A stretch of DNA of 64,000 nt from Bubalus kerabau (lineage: Eukaryota; Chordata; Mammalia; Artiodactyla; Bovidae): contig NC_073642.1 in the NCBI RefSeq assembly GCF_029407905.1, forward strand, positions 8,928,001-8,992,000, written 5' to 3'. Shown one piece after another: positions 22,589-35,402 of the stretch. Both the position numbers and the translations under genes were made by a program. Under the pieces are notes generated by a model that ran no database searches, was not told where the DNA came from, and saw only the letters and a program-made list of their open reading frames with translations. Every line of letters begins with the position of its first letter. Position 1 is the stretch's first letter.

Positions 22589-23211
22589 AAGTTTAAGGTG
22601 CTCAGTCTTGCTTTGATACACTGATACACTGCAAAATGATTACTACCACAGTGTTAGTTAAACCTGCATCACATCACCTAATTGCCATTTCTTTTTGTGT
22701 GGTGACCTATGCTCTTGGCAACTTTCAAGTATATAATTACAGGTATCATTAGCTACAATCACTATGCTGTGTATTAGACCCCCAGACCTTGTCCATCTTA
22801 TTATTGGAAGTTTGAACCTACTGATCATCTTTCCCTTTTCCCCACGCCCAGACCCTGGCAACCACCACTTGGCCTCTGTTGCTGTGAGTTTAGCCGTTTA
22901 ATGTTACACGTATAAGTGAGGCCACACACTGTTTTCCCCCTTATTTCACTCAGCACCATGCCCTCAAGTTCCATCCATATTGTCACAAATGGCAGACGTT
23001 TTCAGGTCTGGTTTTAATTGATTTGATAGATATTATTTTGAAAAGGGCTTTCTTCCAGTAAATTAATGGTGGCTGGAGGTTCAGCAAATAAGCATGATGT
23101 ACTCAGTGAGGCTGCCTGACGTAGCTGTGTGTGTCACTGGCCATAGATGAAGCAGGTGGCACGAGCGACTGGGTGCTCTAAATTCCAGGAAGAGTCTGGT
23201 TTGCTCTTTAA

Positions 23212-23266
23212 ATATACATACATACATATATATATATATATACACATATACATATATATATATAGT
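23212..23266. repeat. (TA)/(CATA)n microsatellite
   Basis: TACATACATACATATATATA and further TATATA/CATATA units. Confidence 0.9.
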
Positions 23267-24245
23267 TTTTTTTCCCCAGAGCAAGAGTGGTAACTTCCTT
23301 TGTGTATCAATTCTAAATTTAGACCAGGAAAGCCCTCACATTTTCTGAAAATGTGGCTAATGCTGTGAACAGAAACTGAGTGTTAATTCCACTTAATGAA
23401 CCAGGTTGTAAAGATCTGTCTGCCCCAGCTGTGTGTGTGGGGATAGTTTTCCTCTCAATTTATAGAATGTGGGGTCTTGACTTCTTTCCTTTTAATTGCA
23501 TTCTATTTCTTAGCCAGCTCTTCACAAATTACCAAACCAAACTGAAACCCAGCTTCCTTAGTGTTCTTTCTGTGAACATCATTAGTGGTCCTAATTGAGG
23601 GATTAGAACTGGATCTTAGTTTTTTTGTTTTCAGAAATGTCTCTAAGTCAGAATCACATGTCACTCATTCCCCTCCCACCCCGGTAATGAAATTGGACAA
23701 ATTAAGTGCATTTTCTTTTTTTCCTTTTTTCTCCTGCCAGGTTTTGATTGGTTATTTCCCTTCTGCCAGATGCAATCTGTTTTTCTCTTCTGGCTTTCCT
23801 CTGAACTTTTTGGTTTTATAAGTTGAAAAATATAACCTCCCACATCACATCCGTTGGGTTTCGTGATGAACTAGTTATTCTTAAAGTCAGAACTTGATTT
23901 GGCTGCTACTGTCTGAAATACAAAATTGGGGTGGCTTCTCAGAGTTAAGCTGGTTTGGCTTTTGCAAATCTTTTTCTCATCTAAGATTTGGCTCCAGATG
24001 AAGGTGAAATAGTTTGCGTTCTGGGCCAATTAATAAGTTTATTGGCACTAAGCACTTCATGCCATTTGTTAGAGGGCCACAAGCTGATTTATTTTTATTA
24101 CTGAAGCATCTGAAAAACATACAAGTGTTTGAGAGACCACTGAAGCAGTCTTCTCCCTTGACTTGTGGAAGAAACAAACTGAAATGAACTGTGAGTTGCT
24201 GAAGCTCTCCCAGCAAATCTAAGTCGAGAAGCCACAACCACAAAT

Positions 24246-24268
24246 GATGATGATGATGATGATGATAA
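24246..24268. repeat. (ATG)n microsatellite
   Basis: ATGATGATGATGATGATGAT, about seven to eight units. Confidence 0.9.
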
Positions 24269-24297
24269 ATATTTAAGGGTCCAGTATTAAATATAAA

Positions 24298-24501
24298 GGG
24301 CTTTCCCGGTAGCTCAGCAGTAAAAGAATCTGTCTGCAATCCAGGAGACTCAGGTTCAATCCCTGAGTGGGGAAGATCCTCTCCATTGGAAACCCACTCC
24401 AGTATTCTTGCCTGGAGAATCCCATGGACAGAGCCTGGTGGGCTACAGTCCATAGTGTCACAAAGAGTTGGACACAACTGAAGCGACTGAGCACAGCACA
24501 C
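24298..24501 (+). mobile_element. Bov-tA SINE with 12-bp target duplication
   Basis: GGGCTTTCCCGGTAGCTCAG to GACTGAGCACAGCACAC. Direct repeat ATTAAATATAAA at 24286-24297 and 24502-24513. Confidence 0.92.
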
Positions 24502-24542
24502 ATTAAATATAAAACCAAGCATCATATTTATGTCAAACTTAT

Positions 24543-24752
24543 GGACTTCCCATGTGGCACAGTGGTAAAGAAAATGCCTGCAATGCAGGAGAAGTGAGTT
24601 CAATCCCAGGGTCAGGAAGATCCCCTGAAGAAGGGCATGGCAACCCACTCCAGTATTCTTGCCTGGAAAATCCTATGGACAGAGGAGCCTGGTGGGCTAC
24701 AGTCCAGGGGGCTGCAAAGAGTCGGACACAACTGAGCATGCATGCAGCAGCA
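24543..24752 (+). mobile_element. Bov-tA SINE
   Basis: GACTTCCCATGTGGCACAGT through GAGTCGGACACAACTGAGCA, ending in a GCATGCAGCAGCAG tail. Confidence 0.92.
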
Positions 24753-24839
24753 GTTCCCTCTCCCAGAGCCCTAATGGATGAAAATGCAGAAGGGAGCAGC
24801 CTTCTGGGCTGCAGCAGGTCCCGCTGGCCTGGGACTCAG

Positions 24840-25060
24840 AAGTCCTGGTCTGGGGTTTCAGACCTGGCCTGCCTTTGGCAGAGCCCTCATCCAACTGTCT
24901 TAAGTCCTCTTGTGAAGGAGGCAGTGAAATCAACAAATGTAATTGCTTACCCTCTTTGAGCTTCAGTTTCCTCACCTGTAAACCAGGATTTCCCTCGTGA
25001 CTGGTAAGAATCAAATGGTAGCATGTGGGTGGCAGTCTCAGCCCAGGCATTAATAATACT
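24840..25060 (+). repeat. MIR-like SINE
   Basis: GCTTACCCTCTTTGAGCTTC, AGTTTCCTCACCTGTAAACC and the following AGGCATTAATAAT fit MIR. Confidence 0.65.
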
Positions 25061-25339
25061 CCTGCTGATTTCATCATGGTACATACGAAGGGGTGATAAA
25101 CACCCAGGCCCTTAGGCTGTCATTTGGGCATGTTGTTGGAGTAAAATCTAATAATACTGTCATTGTGTCACTGGCTGTTTGGTTTTACCTCAAGTGCCAC
25201 ATTTTAGTGGTTTCTTGTAGTTGTCCAGAGAGCTGAATTTAGACTGTATCTGGGCTCAGTCACATAGAAGAGGGATTGATTAGTTATGTCTGCTGTGGGT
25301 GCAGGAGGCCTCCACTTGTACCACCTGTGCCAGCTGTGA

Positions 25340-25875
25340 AATGAAGACGCTTGTTCTTTGGAAGAAAAGCTATACCTGACCTAGACAGCATATTAAAAAG
25401 CAGAGACATTACTTTGCCAACAAAGGTCCATATAGTCAAAGCTATGGTTTTCCAGTAGTCATGTATGGATGTGAGAGTTGGACCATAAAGAAGGCTGAGC
25501 GCCAAAGAATTGATGCTTTTGAGCTGAGGAGTTGGAGAAGACTCTTTAGATTCCCTTGGACTGCAAGGAGATCCAACCAGTCCATCCTAAAGGAAGTCAA
25601 CCCTGAATATCCATTAGAAGGACTGATGCTGAAGCTGAAGCTCCAATACTTTGGCCACCTGATACAAAGAACTGACTCATTAGGAAAGACCCTGATGCTG
25701 GGAAAGACTGAAGGCAGGAGGAGAAGGGTACAACAGAGGATGAGATGGTTGGATGGCATCACCGACTCAGCAGACATGAGTTTGAGCAACCTCTTGGAGT
25801 TGGTGATGGACAAGGAAGCCTGGCATGCTGCAGTCCACAGGGGTGCAAAAAGTCGGACACGACCGAGCAACTGAA
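25340..25875 (+). mobile_element. BovB LINE 3' fragment with 15-bp target duplication
   Basis: AATGAAGACGCTTGTTCTTT to the tail CGAGCAACTGAA. Frames resemble the BovB RT C-terminus (YGCESWTIKKAERQRIDAFE) but stop near the end. The exact repeat CTGTGCCAGCTGTGA is at 25325-25339 and 25876-25890. Confidence 0.93.
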
Positions 25876-26611
25876 CTGTGCCAGCTGTGAGCTATATGAA
25901 TGCAGAGAATGCTGAAAGGCAGGAACAGGAAGTCATTTTGACTTGTTAACGATGAAGCCCTTTTGTGGGCCTGACCTTGACCACAGTACAGTTTCCTCAA
26001 TTGTCATGACGTTGCAATGGGTGAGAGATGGTTCCATATGTAGCCTTAGGATGGGCTGGGCCTCGAGTTCCAGTAACTCTGTGGGGTTGAGACACTGGTA
26101 TGTGCTCAAAATCTGTCACAAATCATTGAAAAATCAGTTGATCTTGGTGTAGCAACTGCACACCAGTAATGAGCCTCTATTATTTACCTTCCTTCTGAGC
26201 GTCAGAATTCTGGAGCTGTTGTTAAAGATATGGCAGATTGGGTTTCTCTCTGGACACATCCAGTGCTTCTGCTGAAATGGCTTGCCCGGAAGTCCCCTCC
26301 TGTTTCACTGATATGTGACTGATTATTCTCTGTCCCCTCACACTCCACGTCTGTGGCCCTGGGGACCAAGGGGGCCTTTCTGGCGCTCCCCCTGCTCCTG
26401 GAGGCCAGGGTGGGTGTGAGAGGCCAGGGTTGAGAAAACCTCCGTGAGAAACTGTGATCCCCAGTTTTGATCTCAAGCACGAGAAGAACTGCATGGTGGG
26501 GGAGCCCACACCTGGCCCCCGGCGTGTGGGTTGATTCCAAGCATCGAATTTATTGTGTCTGACTTTCCCTACTTGTCTCACTTAGATGTTCTTTTTGTTT
26601 CTCCTTCAAAG

Positions 26612-26789
26612 GTTCAGTCATTTGGGGAAAGGATTGTGCTTTTCATTCTGAACGTCGTTATTTTTGGAAGACTAGAGAGGAATTTGGATGATGATGACAT
26701 GTTTTTTTTACCTCACTCTGTGAAGGAGGAGGCTAAGATTCTGTGGCGAGATGGAGCAGCTGTTGGATTTTACACAACCAAAAGCAAAG
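26612..26789 (+). CDS. FAM169B: FAM169B coding exon, second visible
   Basis: A 178-nt exon with acceptor CTCCTTCAAAG (AG at 26610-26611) and donor AGCAAAG|GTGAGG at 26790. It starts in phase 0, matching the end of the previous exon, and holds 59 complete codons plus one base. The peptide begins VQSFGERIVLFILNVVIFGR, has an acidic LDDDD run, then FFLPHS, AKILWRDG and AVGFYTTKSK. The order GERxVLxxLN, FLxHS, AKILW, G-x-AxGFY follows FAM169A as I remember it. The G-AVGFY segment resembles the beta2-beta3 region of GNAT acetyltransferases, which usually reads (D)G-x-x-VG. It lies 5.9 kb downstream of the preceding exon; the intron between them holds an MLT1A LTR, a BovA2 dimer, Bov-tA SINEs, L1 and BovB. 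Confidence 0.9.
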
Positions 26790-28245
26790 GTGAGGGCCGT
26801 GCGGCCACGTGGGGCCACCACCCCTTCAGGCTCGCGGGGAGGCTCCGGGTGCCTGCCTGCCTGGAGGACGCCGCGAGCACAGACGTTCCTTGGAGAGAAC
26901 CTTCTGGCGCGGGAATTGTCACTAGCTCAGCTGTCATGTAAATAAGCCCGAGGTATGGATTTCGTTTCCACCACATTTCTCGTTTTACTGGCCAAGAGGA
27001 GGAAGATCCATTAGGGCCCTTGGGTTCCCAGGTTGTGCCATGTCCCCTGTAAGATGGTTGTTGCCGTTAATGGTTGTAAAATGACTTTGCAAGCACAATG
27101 CTATTCCTTTCTTTTCTTTAATGTTACCAGTTTGCTGTCAGGAAAAACACCATCACTAATAGCTGACATGTGGTGCAAAGGCACACTGGATGCCAAGATT
27201 TATAGACATTACCTCAGAAAAGAGGGAGGTCGGCCACGATAGCGAGGTTAGGGTAAAGTCCCGGGACTTATTTTTAGGGGACGTGAGGAGCAGGGTGTGT
27301 GAAACTTGTGCTGTTTTGTCTAAGGGATCACGCTCTTCTTTAACAGTGCTTTCTTTAATAGTTTCTTTGCAAGTTCTGTCAACATCTCTGACCCAGCTGG
27401 TCAAGCCCTATTGTTTAATTCTTACAAAGTTCTGGATTTGAGCAAAAATAAAATTTCCCAGTACATCACCACAGATATGCTATTGTCTTAGTTGTGTCTT
27501 TCCCCGGGGATGCAAAAGCTACTACTGCGGTTTTGAGCTGTGTTCACATGTGTCTCTGTTCCACACGTCCAGGACGGAATAGATGGGCGTTTCTCACTGT
27601 TTTCCTTCCCTCGGTGTGGTGTGAGACAACTTGTGTCTCACACAAACCAATCGTGTAGGTCATTATCTGTCAGAGTCAGTCATCGAGGCAGAGGCACTGT
27701 GTCTGTCAGCTCCTGGGGCATTGAGAGCCCTTTGTCCTTCGATTTTGATGTACTGCTTCACTCCTTGGGTGGCCGTGTTCTTTAGACATTCATTTATAGA
27801 CCAAGGGATCTGGAGAATCCTCAGAGGAAGTGTTTTGGTAATTCCTCTTTCTCGGGCGACTCATTTGTTGTCATCTTCTACCAAATGGCTTGTCTTCAGT
27901 TTGTGGCAAAATCCTTTGTGCTATAAATGTCCTACCAACAGTAACGAAAACTGTTAATAGATTTGGACTTGATGTGTGAGCCTCGGTTTAGGGGCAGAAA
28001 GAGCTTGACCTTGGTCTTGTCCAGTGCTGCTGTTGCTGCTGGTCTCCGTGAAATCCCAGACTTTGTTCCAAGAGAATCAAGCAGAGGTTGGGTGTGATGT
28101 CTCATTCATCTCAAGACAGACCCAGAACTATGGCATGGAAGGAGGATATTAAGCTGTCGAATTGAGGCAGATCAGACTCGGTGCTTGGATTTCTGCCTCC
28201 TCTTCATTTCTCATGAATTCTACAAATCTGATGGAAAGTTCTCTG

Positions 28246-28470
28246 CTTGGGATTCCTTGGTGGCTCAGACGATAAAGAATCTGCCTGCAATGTGGGAGAC
28301 CTGGGTTCGATCCCTTAGTTAGGAAGATCCCCTGGAGAGGGAAATGGCAACCCACTCCGGTATTCTTGCCTGGAGAATTCCATGAACAGAGGAGCCTGGT
28401 GGGCTACAGTCCATGGTGTTGCAAAGAGTCAGACACGACTCAGTGACTGATAGTTTCACATTCACTTTCT
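28246..28470 (+). mobile_element. Bov-tA SINE
   Basis: GGGATTCCTTGGTGGCTCAG through GAGTCAGACACGACTCAGTG. Confidence 0.92.
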
Positions 28471-28689
28471 CTGAAGCTGCTTACTAGGTCTCGTTTTCAC
28501 CCATGACCCATGAACTGATTTTTTTAAGTGGCAATTGACTGTTAGCCACCCAAAAACTGAGTTTAAAAAGTATCAAATGAATAGAAAATTAAGTAAATAA
28601 AAAGTATTTTTCTGACAATTAAAATTTTTTTTTTTTTTTACTGCTTATTTCTGGATTAGCTTGTTTTTTGGAGAGCCAGAATAAAAGTA

Positions 28690-31183
28690 TTTCTGTGGAA
28701 TAGTTACATAGACTTTGCTATCATCAGTGTTTGAGAGCTCCAGTCACTTCACATGCTTGCTTGTCCTCGGTGTTATATTGTTAATTTTAGTCATTCTGCA
28801 ATTTGGTATCTGATATCTAATTTTGATTTTAATTTGCATTTTCCTAATGGTATTATCATGTTTTCATGTGCTTTTCTGATGGTCATATATCTTCTTTGGT
28901 GAAGTGTCTGTTCAGATATTTTTGCCTATTTTTTTATTGGGTTGTTTGTTTTCTTATTAATATTACTGAACATTGAGTATTCTTTATATGTTATAGCTCT
29001 CTGTTCTTAATCAGATATATTTTGAAAACATTCTCATTTTGGCATAATAATTTTTTCAGAGTGCAGAAGTTTTAAATTTTAGTGCAACCTAATTTATCAT
29101 TTACCAAATTTCATTATAATTCAGCTCAAAATATTTTCCAATTTACTTTATGATTTTTTGATTTCTTTAAAAGTAAGTTTTTAATTTCCAGATATTTGTG
29201 AGCACTTCCAGATGTTTTCTTTTTTGTTGATTTTTAATTTAATTCTGTTGCAATAAGGTAATATAGTCTGTAACATTTTAATATTTTTGAAACCTATTGA
29301 GAGTTGTTTTATAGTCCTGTATGGGGTTTATCTTGGTAGATACTCCATATGGACTTGAAAGAGTGGGTGTATTTTGCAAGTATTGGGTTTCATGTTTTGA
29401 AAAGGTTAGTTCGATTAAGGTGATTGATACTGTCATTCAATATTCTTGCTAATATTTTTACCTGATTATGAAGTTCTGAGGGAAGTATGTTAAAGTCTTT
29501 GTGATTGTGGATTTGCCTCTTCTTTTAGTTCTGTCTGTATTTTGTGTATTTTGTACTTCATATATTTTGGAATTTTGTCATTAATCACATCTAAAGTATA
29601 ACTGCTATATTTGTCTGATGTGTTGACCATTCTGTCATTATGAAGCGGCCCTCCACTTGTCTTCCGTGATACCTCTTGTTATGAAATTTATTTTCTCTGC
29701 TATTACTACAGCCACTTCATCTTCTTGCTTACTGTTTGCATAGGATATATTCTTCCTAGCCTTTTACTTTTAGTCATTTATGTCTTTATATTTAAAGCAT
29801 GTGTTTTGTTGACAGCATAAAATTGGGTCTTAGATTTTAAATCTAGTTTTAATAATCTCTGTCTTTTGATTGGAATATTAGTCTATTTCCATTTAATTAT
29901 TGATATGGTTGTACTTAGATCTTCTCTGTTGCAATTTGTTTTCTGTCTTCTGTTTCTTTTTGTTTTTCTCTGTTCTTCTTTTCCTGTCTTATTTTGTTTT
30001 AATCAGATTTTTTTACTGTTTCATTTTAATTGCTTTCTTGGCATTCTAGCTTTATATTTTTGTACTTTTAAAAGTTGTTGCTCTAGAGATTACATATGCA
30101 TCTTAAACTTAGATTAACTTAGAGTGAATATTGAATTACTTCAGGTAAAATATAGAAACCTTGCAGTAGTATATTTTTATGTACCTATTATTTCATAGTG
30201 CTATTGTTGTGTTGATAAATTAGATGTTTGTTATAAACCTGTTGCTACTGACTTATAAATTTTAATTTAGAGAGTTATATCTTTTAAAGGTGTAAAGAAA
30301 AAATATGTAATTTAGAAATGTTTATCCAGATATTTACCATTAAAATTTTTTTGTATAGGTTCCAGTTGCCCTTCAGGCTAGAGTTCTTCCTTTAAAATTT
30401 CTTGTAGGGAGTTAGTTGATGGCAATAAAGTCTCTCAAGTTTTGTTTATTGAAAATGTCTTTATTTCACTTATGTATTTGAAGTGTTGTTTATCCAGTTA
30501 TAGAATAGTTAGTGATACCTTTTTTCCTTCAGAAATTGAATGTATTGTTCCAGTATCTTCTGGCTTTCATAGTCTTTGGTGAGAAGTCAGCAATTAATTT
30601 ATTGTTGTTCTTCACACATAAAATGGCATTTTTCTCTGAATGCTTTCAAGTCTTTCTCTTTAGCTTTTTTGCAGTTTAACTGTGATTTTTCTAGGAGTGA
30701 TTTTATTTTCATTTATCTTTTTGGGGCTTTGTTGAGCTTTTTGAATCCAGTTTCCTACCAAATTTGGGAAGATTTTGGAGATTAGTTCTTCAAATTTTTA
30801 TGCTCTTTTCTTTATCTGGGATCCCAGTTATATGTATGTTGGGGTGCTTCATATTGTCTTGTAGTCTCTGAAATTTTGTTCATTTTTATTCAAACATTTC
30901 TCTCTTTTTTGGTTGGATAATTTCTGTTGATCTGTATTCAAGTTTATCTGCCATCTCCAAACTGTCATTGAGCCTATTTAAAGATTTCAGTTATTATAGG
31001 TGTGACCTGTATAATTTCTATTATGTATAGTTTCAATTTCTCTGTTGAGATTCTCTATTTATTCATTGAGCATATCTTTCCCTTTAATTTAAAGAATTAC
31101 TTTAATTCTTTGAACATATTTGTAAAGTCATTTTGAGTTCTTTGTCTGCCAAATCCAACATCTGGACCTATTTAAAATCAGTT
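28690..31183 (-). mobile_element. Old L1, antisense (left arm of a split element)
   Basis: About 2.5 kb of AT-rich antisense L1: GTATTATCATGTTTTCATG near the left, TTGCCCTTCAGGCTAGAGTT, GTGAGAAGTCAGCAATTAAT, CTTTTTGGGGCTTTGTTGAG and TCTGCCAAATCCAACATCTG on the right. The sequence resumes after the inserted sense L1, at 38258. Confidence 0.75.
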
Positions 31184-31803
31184 ATATCAGAGTGACATCA
31201 GCAACATGGTGGAATAAAAAGGTCCCCTTCGGTCTACACCCAGTAAAGCATCTGCAGTTCAGCAAAAGTGCCTCTGCTCAACACACCAGTATGGTGGAAA
31301 ATTCTGTGTCTGTACATTTAAAGCTGGGTGGACTGGAACGCAGAGGGAAGGCAGAGCTAGGGAGCAGCAGCCTGGCTCTCTGGCTGTGGGAGCTGAGCCG
31401 GTCATCCAGAGAACAGATAGCAACAGGGGGTGGGGGAAAGCAGCCCTGGCCTCTGAGGTGCCGGTTCAATCCTGACTCTTTCTTGCCAGTGTCCTCCCCT
31501 GTGGCAGCAGAGTCTGCAGCTCAGGGATGCTGGGCACCAGGGAAGAGAGCACAGCCAGTGACACTGGGAGCAGGAAGGCCTCAGTGGCCCCTGGAGACAC
31601 AAGAAGCAATGAGGAGGATACAGAGCCACTCCTCCGACAGAAGTGGGAGAGGGTAGAATGGACCAATTCGCAGGTGTAATTGGAGGCAGCGCAGGTAAGG
31701 AAAACCATAAACTTGTGCTATTGCGCCACCTACTGGAAAGCAAAAGACCGAATTTCTGCCCTGTTAAAGCAGAATCAAGCAGAAAGATACTGCTTCAGAT
31801 GTA

Positions 31804-32230
31804 ATGACAGAGGAACAACACATCAAGTGCCAAGTGAAGAACCAAAGTAACACCATACCACAAAAGCAAAATGACATTTCTCCAGAAGCCAAATTTAAAG
31901 TCATGGAATATCACAATTTAACTGACAAAAAATTCAAAAGAGGTGTCATGAAGAAATTCATTGAGCAACAAGAAAACTCAGAAAGGCAGTTCAATGAGCT
32001 CAGGAATAAAATTAGTGATCAGAAGTAATACGCTACTAAAGACTCTAAAAAGAATCAAGCAGAAATTCTGGAGCTGAAGAACTCAATAAATGAGATAAAG
32101 AATGCATTAGAAAGCACTGGAAATATTTCAGACCATATGGAAGAGAGAAGTAGTGAGTTCAAAGACAGAAATCTATAAATGATGCAAGTATTAGAGGAAA
32201 GAGAAATAAGACATAAAAAATGAGGACATT
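31804..32230 (+). pseudogene. L1 ORF1 remnant
   Basis: The frame from ATG 31804 reads MTEEQHIKCQVKNQSN and KKFIEQQENSERQFNELRNK, a coiled-coil-type L1 ORF1 N-terminus, and stops at 32026-32028. In-frame similarity continues past the stop (QAEILELKNSINEIKNALES), then breaks again. The product would be the RNA-binding chaperone of L1. Confidence 0.75.
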
Positions 32231-32721
32231 CTATGAGAGCTATCCAGCTTTATGGGAAGGGTAAACATGAGGGTAATGTGTATCCCAAAAGGAGAGGAGA
32301 GGGATAAGGGAGCAGAGAGATTCCTTAAAAAAATCAAAGCTGAGACGTTCTCAAACCTGCAGAAGAAACTGGGTATACAAGTCCTTGAAACTAAGAGAAC
32401 ACCTAATTGCCTCAATGTGAAAAGAGCTTCTTTAAGACAAACTATCTTAAAACTATCAAAAATCAATGACAAAGAATTAATTTTAAAGGCAGGCCAGGGG
32501 TGAGGGGATGATGATAAAAAGTGCCTCTGCTCCAGAAACACCCACAGAGGCTATCAGCAGATTTCTCAGCAGGAAGTCTACAGGCCAGGAAGGAGGAGAA
32601 TGATATTTGAAAGATAAAAAATGTCACCTGAAAATACTTTATCCAGAAATATTATCACTCAGATATAAAGGTGAAATAAAGACTTCCTGAGATAAATAAA
32701 AAAAGTGAGTTCACCAACACT

Positions 32722-32983
32722 GCTAAGTCACCTCAGTCGTGTCTGACTCTGTGCGACCCCATAGACGGCAGCCCACCAGGCTCCCCCGTCCCTGGGATTC
32801 TCCAGGCAAGAATACTGGGGTGGGTTGCCATTTCCTTCTCCAGTGCATGAAAGTGAAAAGGGAAAGTGAAGTCGCTCAGTCGTGTCCGACTCTGCGACCC
32901 CATGGACTGCAGCCCACCAGGCTCCTCCGTCCATGGGATTTTCCAGGCAAAAGTGCTGGAGAGGGGTGCCATTGCCTTCTCCG
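32722..32983 (-). mobile_element. BovA2 SINE dimer with 10-11-bp target duplication
   Basis: GCTAAGTCACCTCAGTCGTG through GTGCCATTGCCTTCTCCG. Direct repeat TCACCAACACT at 32711-32721 and 32984-32994. Confidence 0.93.
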
Positions 32984-33429
32984 TCACCAACACTAGACGT
33001 GCCTTATAGGAAATGTTGAAAGGAGTTTTTCTACCAGAACCAGAAAGGTAAAAGGACAGAAAACTAAGTTGATAAATATGAATAGAATCAGAAAATTATA
33101 ACTGTTTATCAGAATCAGTTTTAATTTATTATAGCATAAAGGTTAAAGGGATAATTTGAAAAAAACAAAAATAGAAAAGGAGAAGCGGGGAAACGACAAG
33201 AACCCTATAGGTAAATGAAGATAAGATGCTATCCGCAGAAAAAGGATTATTTTATCTATGAGATGTTTTATACAAACCTCATGGTAACCACAAAACATAA
33301 ATCTAGAACAGAGGCATGAAACATAAAAAAGGAGGAAACTGTGAAAAAATATCATAGGAAACCACAAAACCAAGATGACAGGCTGGAACACAAAGAAAAA
33401 GAAACCAGCAATGATATAGAGAAACCAGC

Positions 33430-33799
33430 AACAAAAGATGAAATGGCAGTGCTAAGTCCTCATTCATCAATAATTACCCTAAATGTGAATGGAGTGAATT
33501 CACCCCTCAGAAGACACACAGTGCCTGGGTGGATTAAAAAACAAGAACCAATTTGTTACTGAAGATTCCAGGAGACTCATTTCAGCCCTAAAAATAAACA
33601 TAGGCTAAGAGTGAAGGGTTGGAAGATGATGTTCCAAGGAAATGGCCCCCAAAAGAAAGTGGGTGAAGCCATACTCATAGCATACAAAATAGACTTAAAG
33701 TCAAAAAATTTACCAAGAGACCAAAATGGATGGTATGTAAAAATAAAGGGATGGGGGGTGGCAATTTATCGAGAAAACATCATACTGTCATAGTGGTGG

Positions 33800-33840
<41 letters not shown>

Positions 33841-34330
33841 CATTTAACATAAGGGCACCAAAATATATATAATTGTTAACAGACCTAAAAGGAGAAATTG
33901 ACAGCAACACAATAATATTGGGGGACTTCAACATCTCTTTTACATCCATGGCTAAATCATCCAGACAAAAAAATCAACAAGGAAACTGGGCCTTAAGTGA
34001 AACATTAGACCAGATGGATTGGATAGATCTGTACAGAACATTCCATCCAAATGTAGCAGAATGCACATTCTTCTCAAGTGCACTTGGAACTTTCTCAAGG
34101 GTAGGCCATAAGTTGGGACACAAAACAAATCTCAGTAAATTTAAGAAGACTGAAATCATATCAAGCATCTTTTCTGATCACAATGGTATGGGATGAAACT
34201 AAAAGTCGACTACAATAACAAAGCTGGAAAAATCACAGATATGTGGAGACTGAGCAAAGTGTTATGGAGTGACTGTTAAGTCAATGAAGAAGTCAGAGGA
34301 GAAATAAAAAATCACCTGAAGATTAAAGTA
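33430..34330 (+). pseudogene. L1 ORF2 remnant, endonuclease region
   Basis: Frames include SIITLNVNGVNSPLRR, then VAIYRENIILS, LTDLKGEIDSNTIILGDFNI and DQMDWIDLYRTFHPN, the order of the L1 AP-endonuclease domain (NxNG, GDFN). Stops occur at the junctions and a CA microsatellite is embedded at 33801-33839. Confidence 0.8.
33801..33839. repeat. (CA)n microsatellite
   Basis: About 18 uninterrupted CA units ending in CATGCA. Embedded in L1 ORF2. Confidence 0.95.
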
Positions 34331-35083
34331 AGATGAAAAGACAACATACCAAAATTTATAAGATATAGCAAAAGTGATACTCAGAGGAAAGTTTATAGCA
34401 AAACAGGCCTACCTCAAGATACAAGAAAAATCCTAATGAACAATCTGAACTTACACTGAAAGGAACTAGAAGAAAAAGAACAAAGAAAGCCCAAAGTCAG
34501 TAGAAGGAAAGAAATAGTAAAATCAGAAATGAAAGAGGAGAAATAACAATCTGTATCACAGAAATACCAAGGGTTACAAGAGAATATTATAAACAGCTGT
34601 ATGCCAACAAATTAGACAACCTAGAAGAAATGCACAGATTCTTAGAATTGAACAAGTGTCCAAGGCTGAATCATGAGTAAATTAAAAATCTGAATAGACT
34701 GGTCAGTAGTACAGAGATTGAAACAGTAGTCAGAAGCTCCCAGCAAACAGACGTTCAGAACCAGGCAGCTTCACAGGTGAATTCTACCAAATATTCAAAG
34801 CTTTAAGGCCTGCCTTTCCCAAACTCTTCCAAAATATGTAATAGAAGGGAATGCTTTCTAACTCATTTTGCAAAATGAAATTTTGCAAAAATCAGACAAA
34901 GACAACACACGTGTATACACACACACAAAGTGATGAACATACTTCAGTATCTCTGATTAACATAGTTGTAAAAATCCTCAACAAAATATTAGCAAAGAAA
35001 ATCCAATAATGCATTAAAAGGTTTGTGTACCATGATCAAATGGAATTTGTTCCAGAGGCGCAAGAACAGTTCAATGTAGGGAC

Positions 35084-35242
35084 TTCTCTGGTAGTCCAGT
35101 GGTTAAGAATCCACCTTCCCATGCAAGGGACACAGGTTCAATCCTTGGTTGAGGAACTAAGAGCCCACATGCCATGGGGCAACTAAGCCTGTGTGCCATA
35201 GCTAAGGCTCAGTACAGTCAAAAATAAATAAATAAATATTTA
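35084..35242 (+). mobile_element. CHR-type SINE
   Basis: GGACTTCTCTGGTAGTCCAG and CAAGGGACACAGGTTCAATC (tRNA-like head), TGCCATGGGGCAACTAAGCC, ending in an AAATAAATAAATA tail. Confidence 0.88.
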
Positions 35243-35402
35243 AAAAATGGTTCAACATATGCAGATCAGTCAGCATGATGCAGAACATAAAGAAATTGAA
35301 GGATAAAAAACATACAATTATCTCTGTAGATGTAGAAAATCAGTTGATAAGATTAAACATCCTCTTATGATAAAAATTCTCAATAAAGTGATGTAGAAGA
35401 AC

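Larger units (their letters stand above)
21905..23040 (-). mobile_element. Old L1 3' region, antisense, split by two SINEs
   Basis: ORF2 tail (TTCAGCATCTTTTCATGTAC) through 3' UTR (TTGACATATAACACTGTGTA, CAAAATGATTACTACCACAG, CCCTCAAGTTCCATCCATAT). Contiguous when the SINEs at 22150 and 22400 are removed. Confidence 0.85.

Noticed and set aside
23977..24648. 223-codon minus-strand open frame
   Set aside because: It runs across two Bov-tA SINEs and an ATG microsatellite (poly-His run); no conserved domain.
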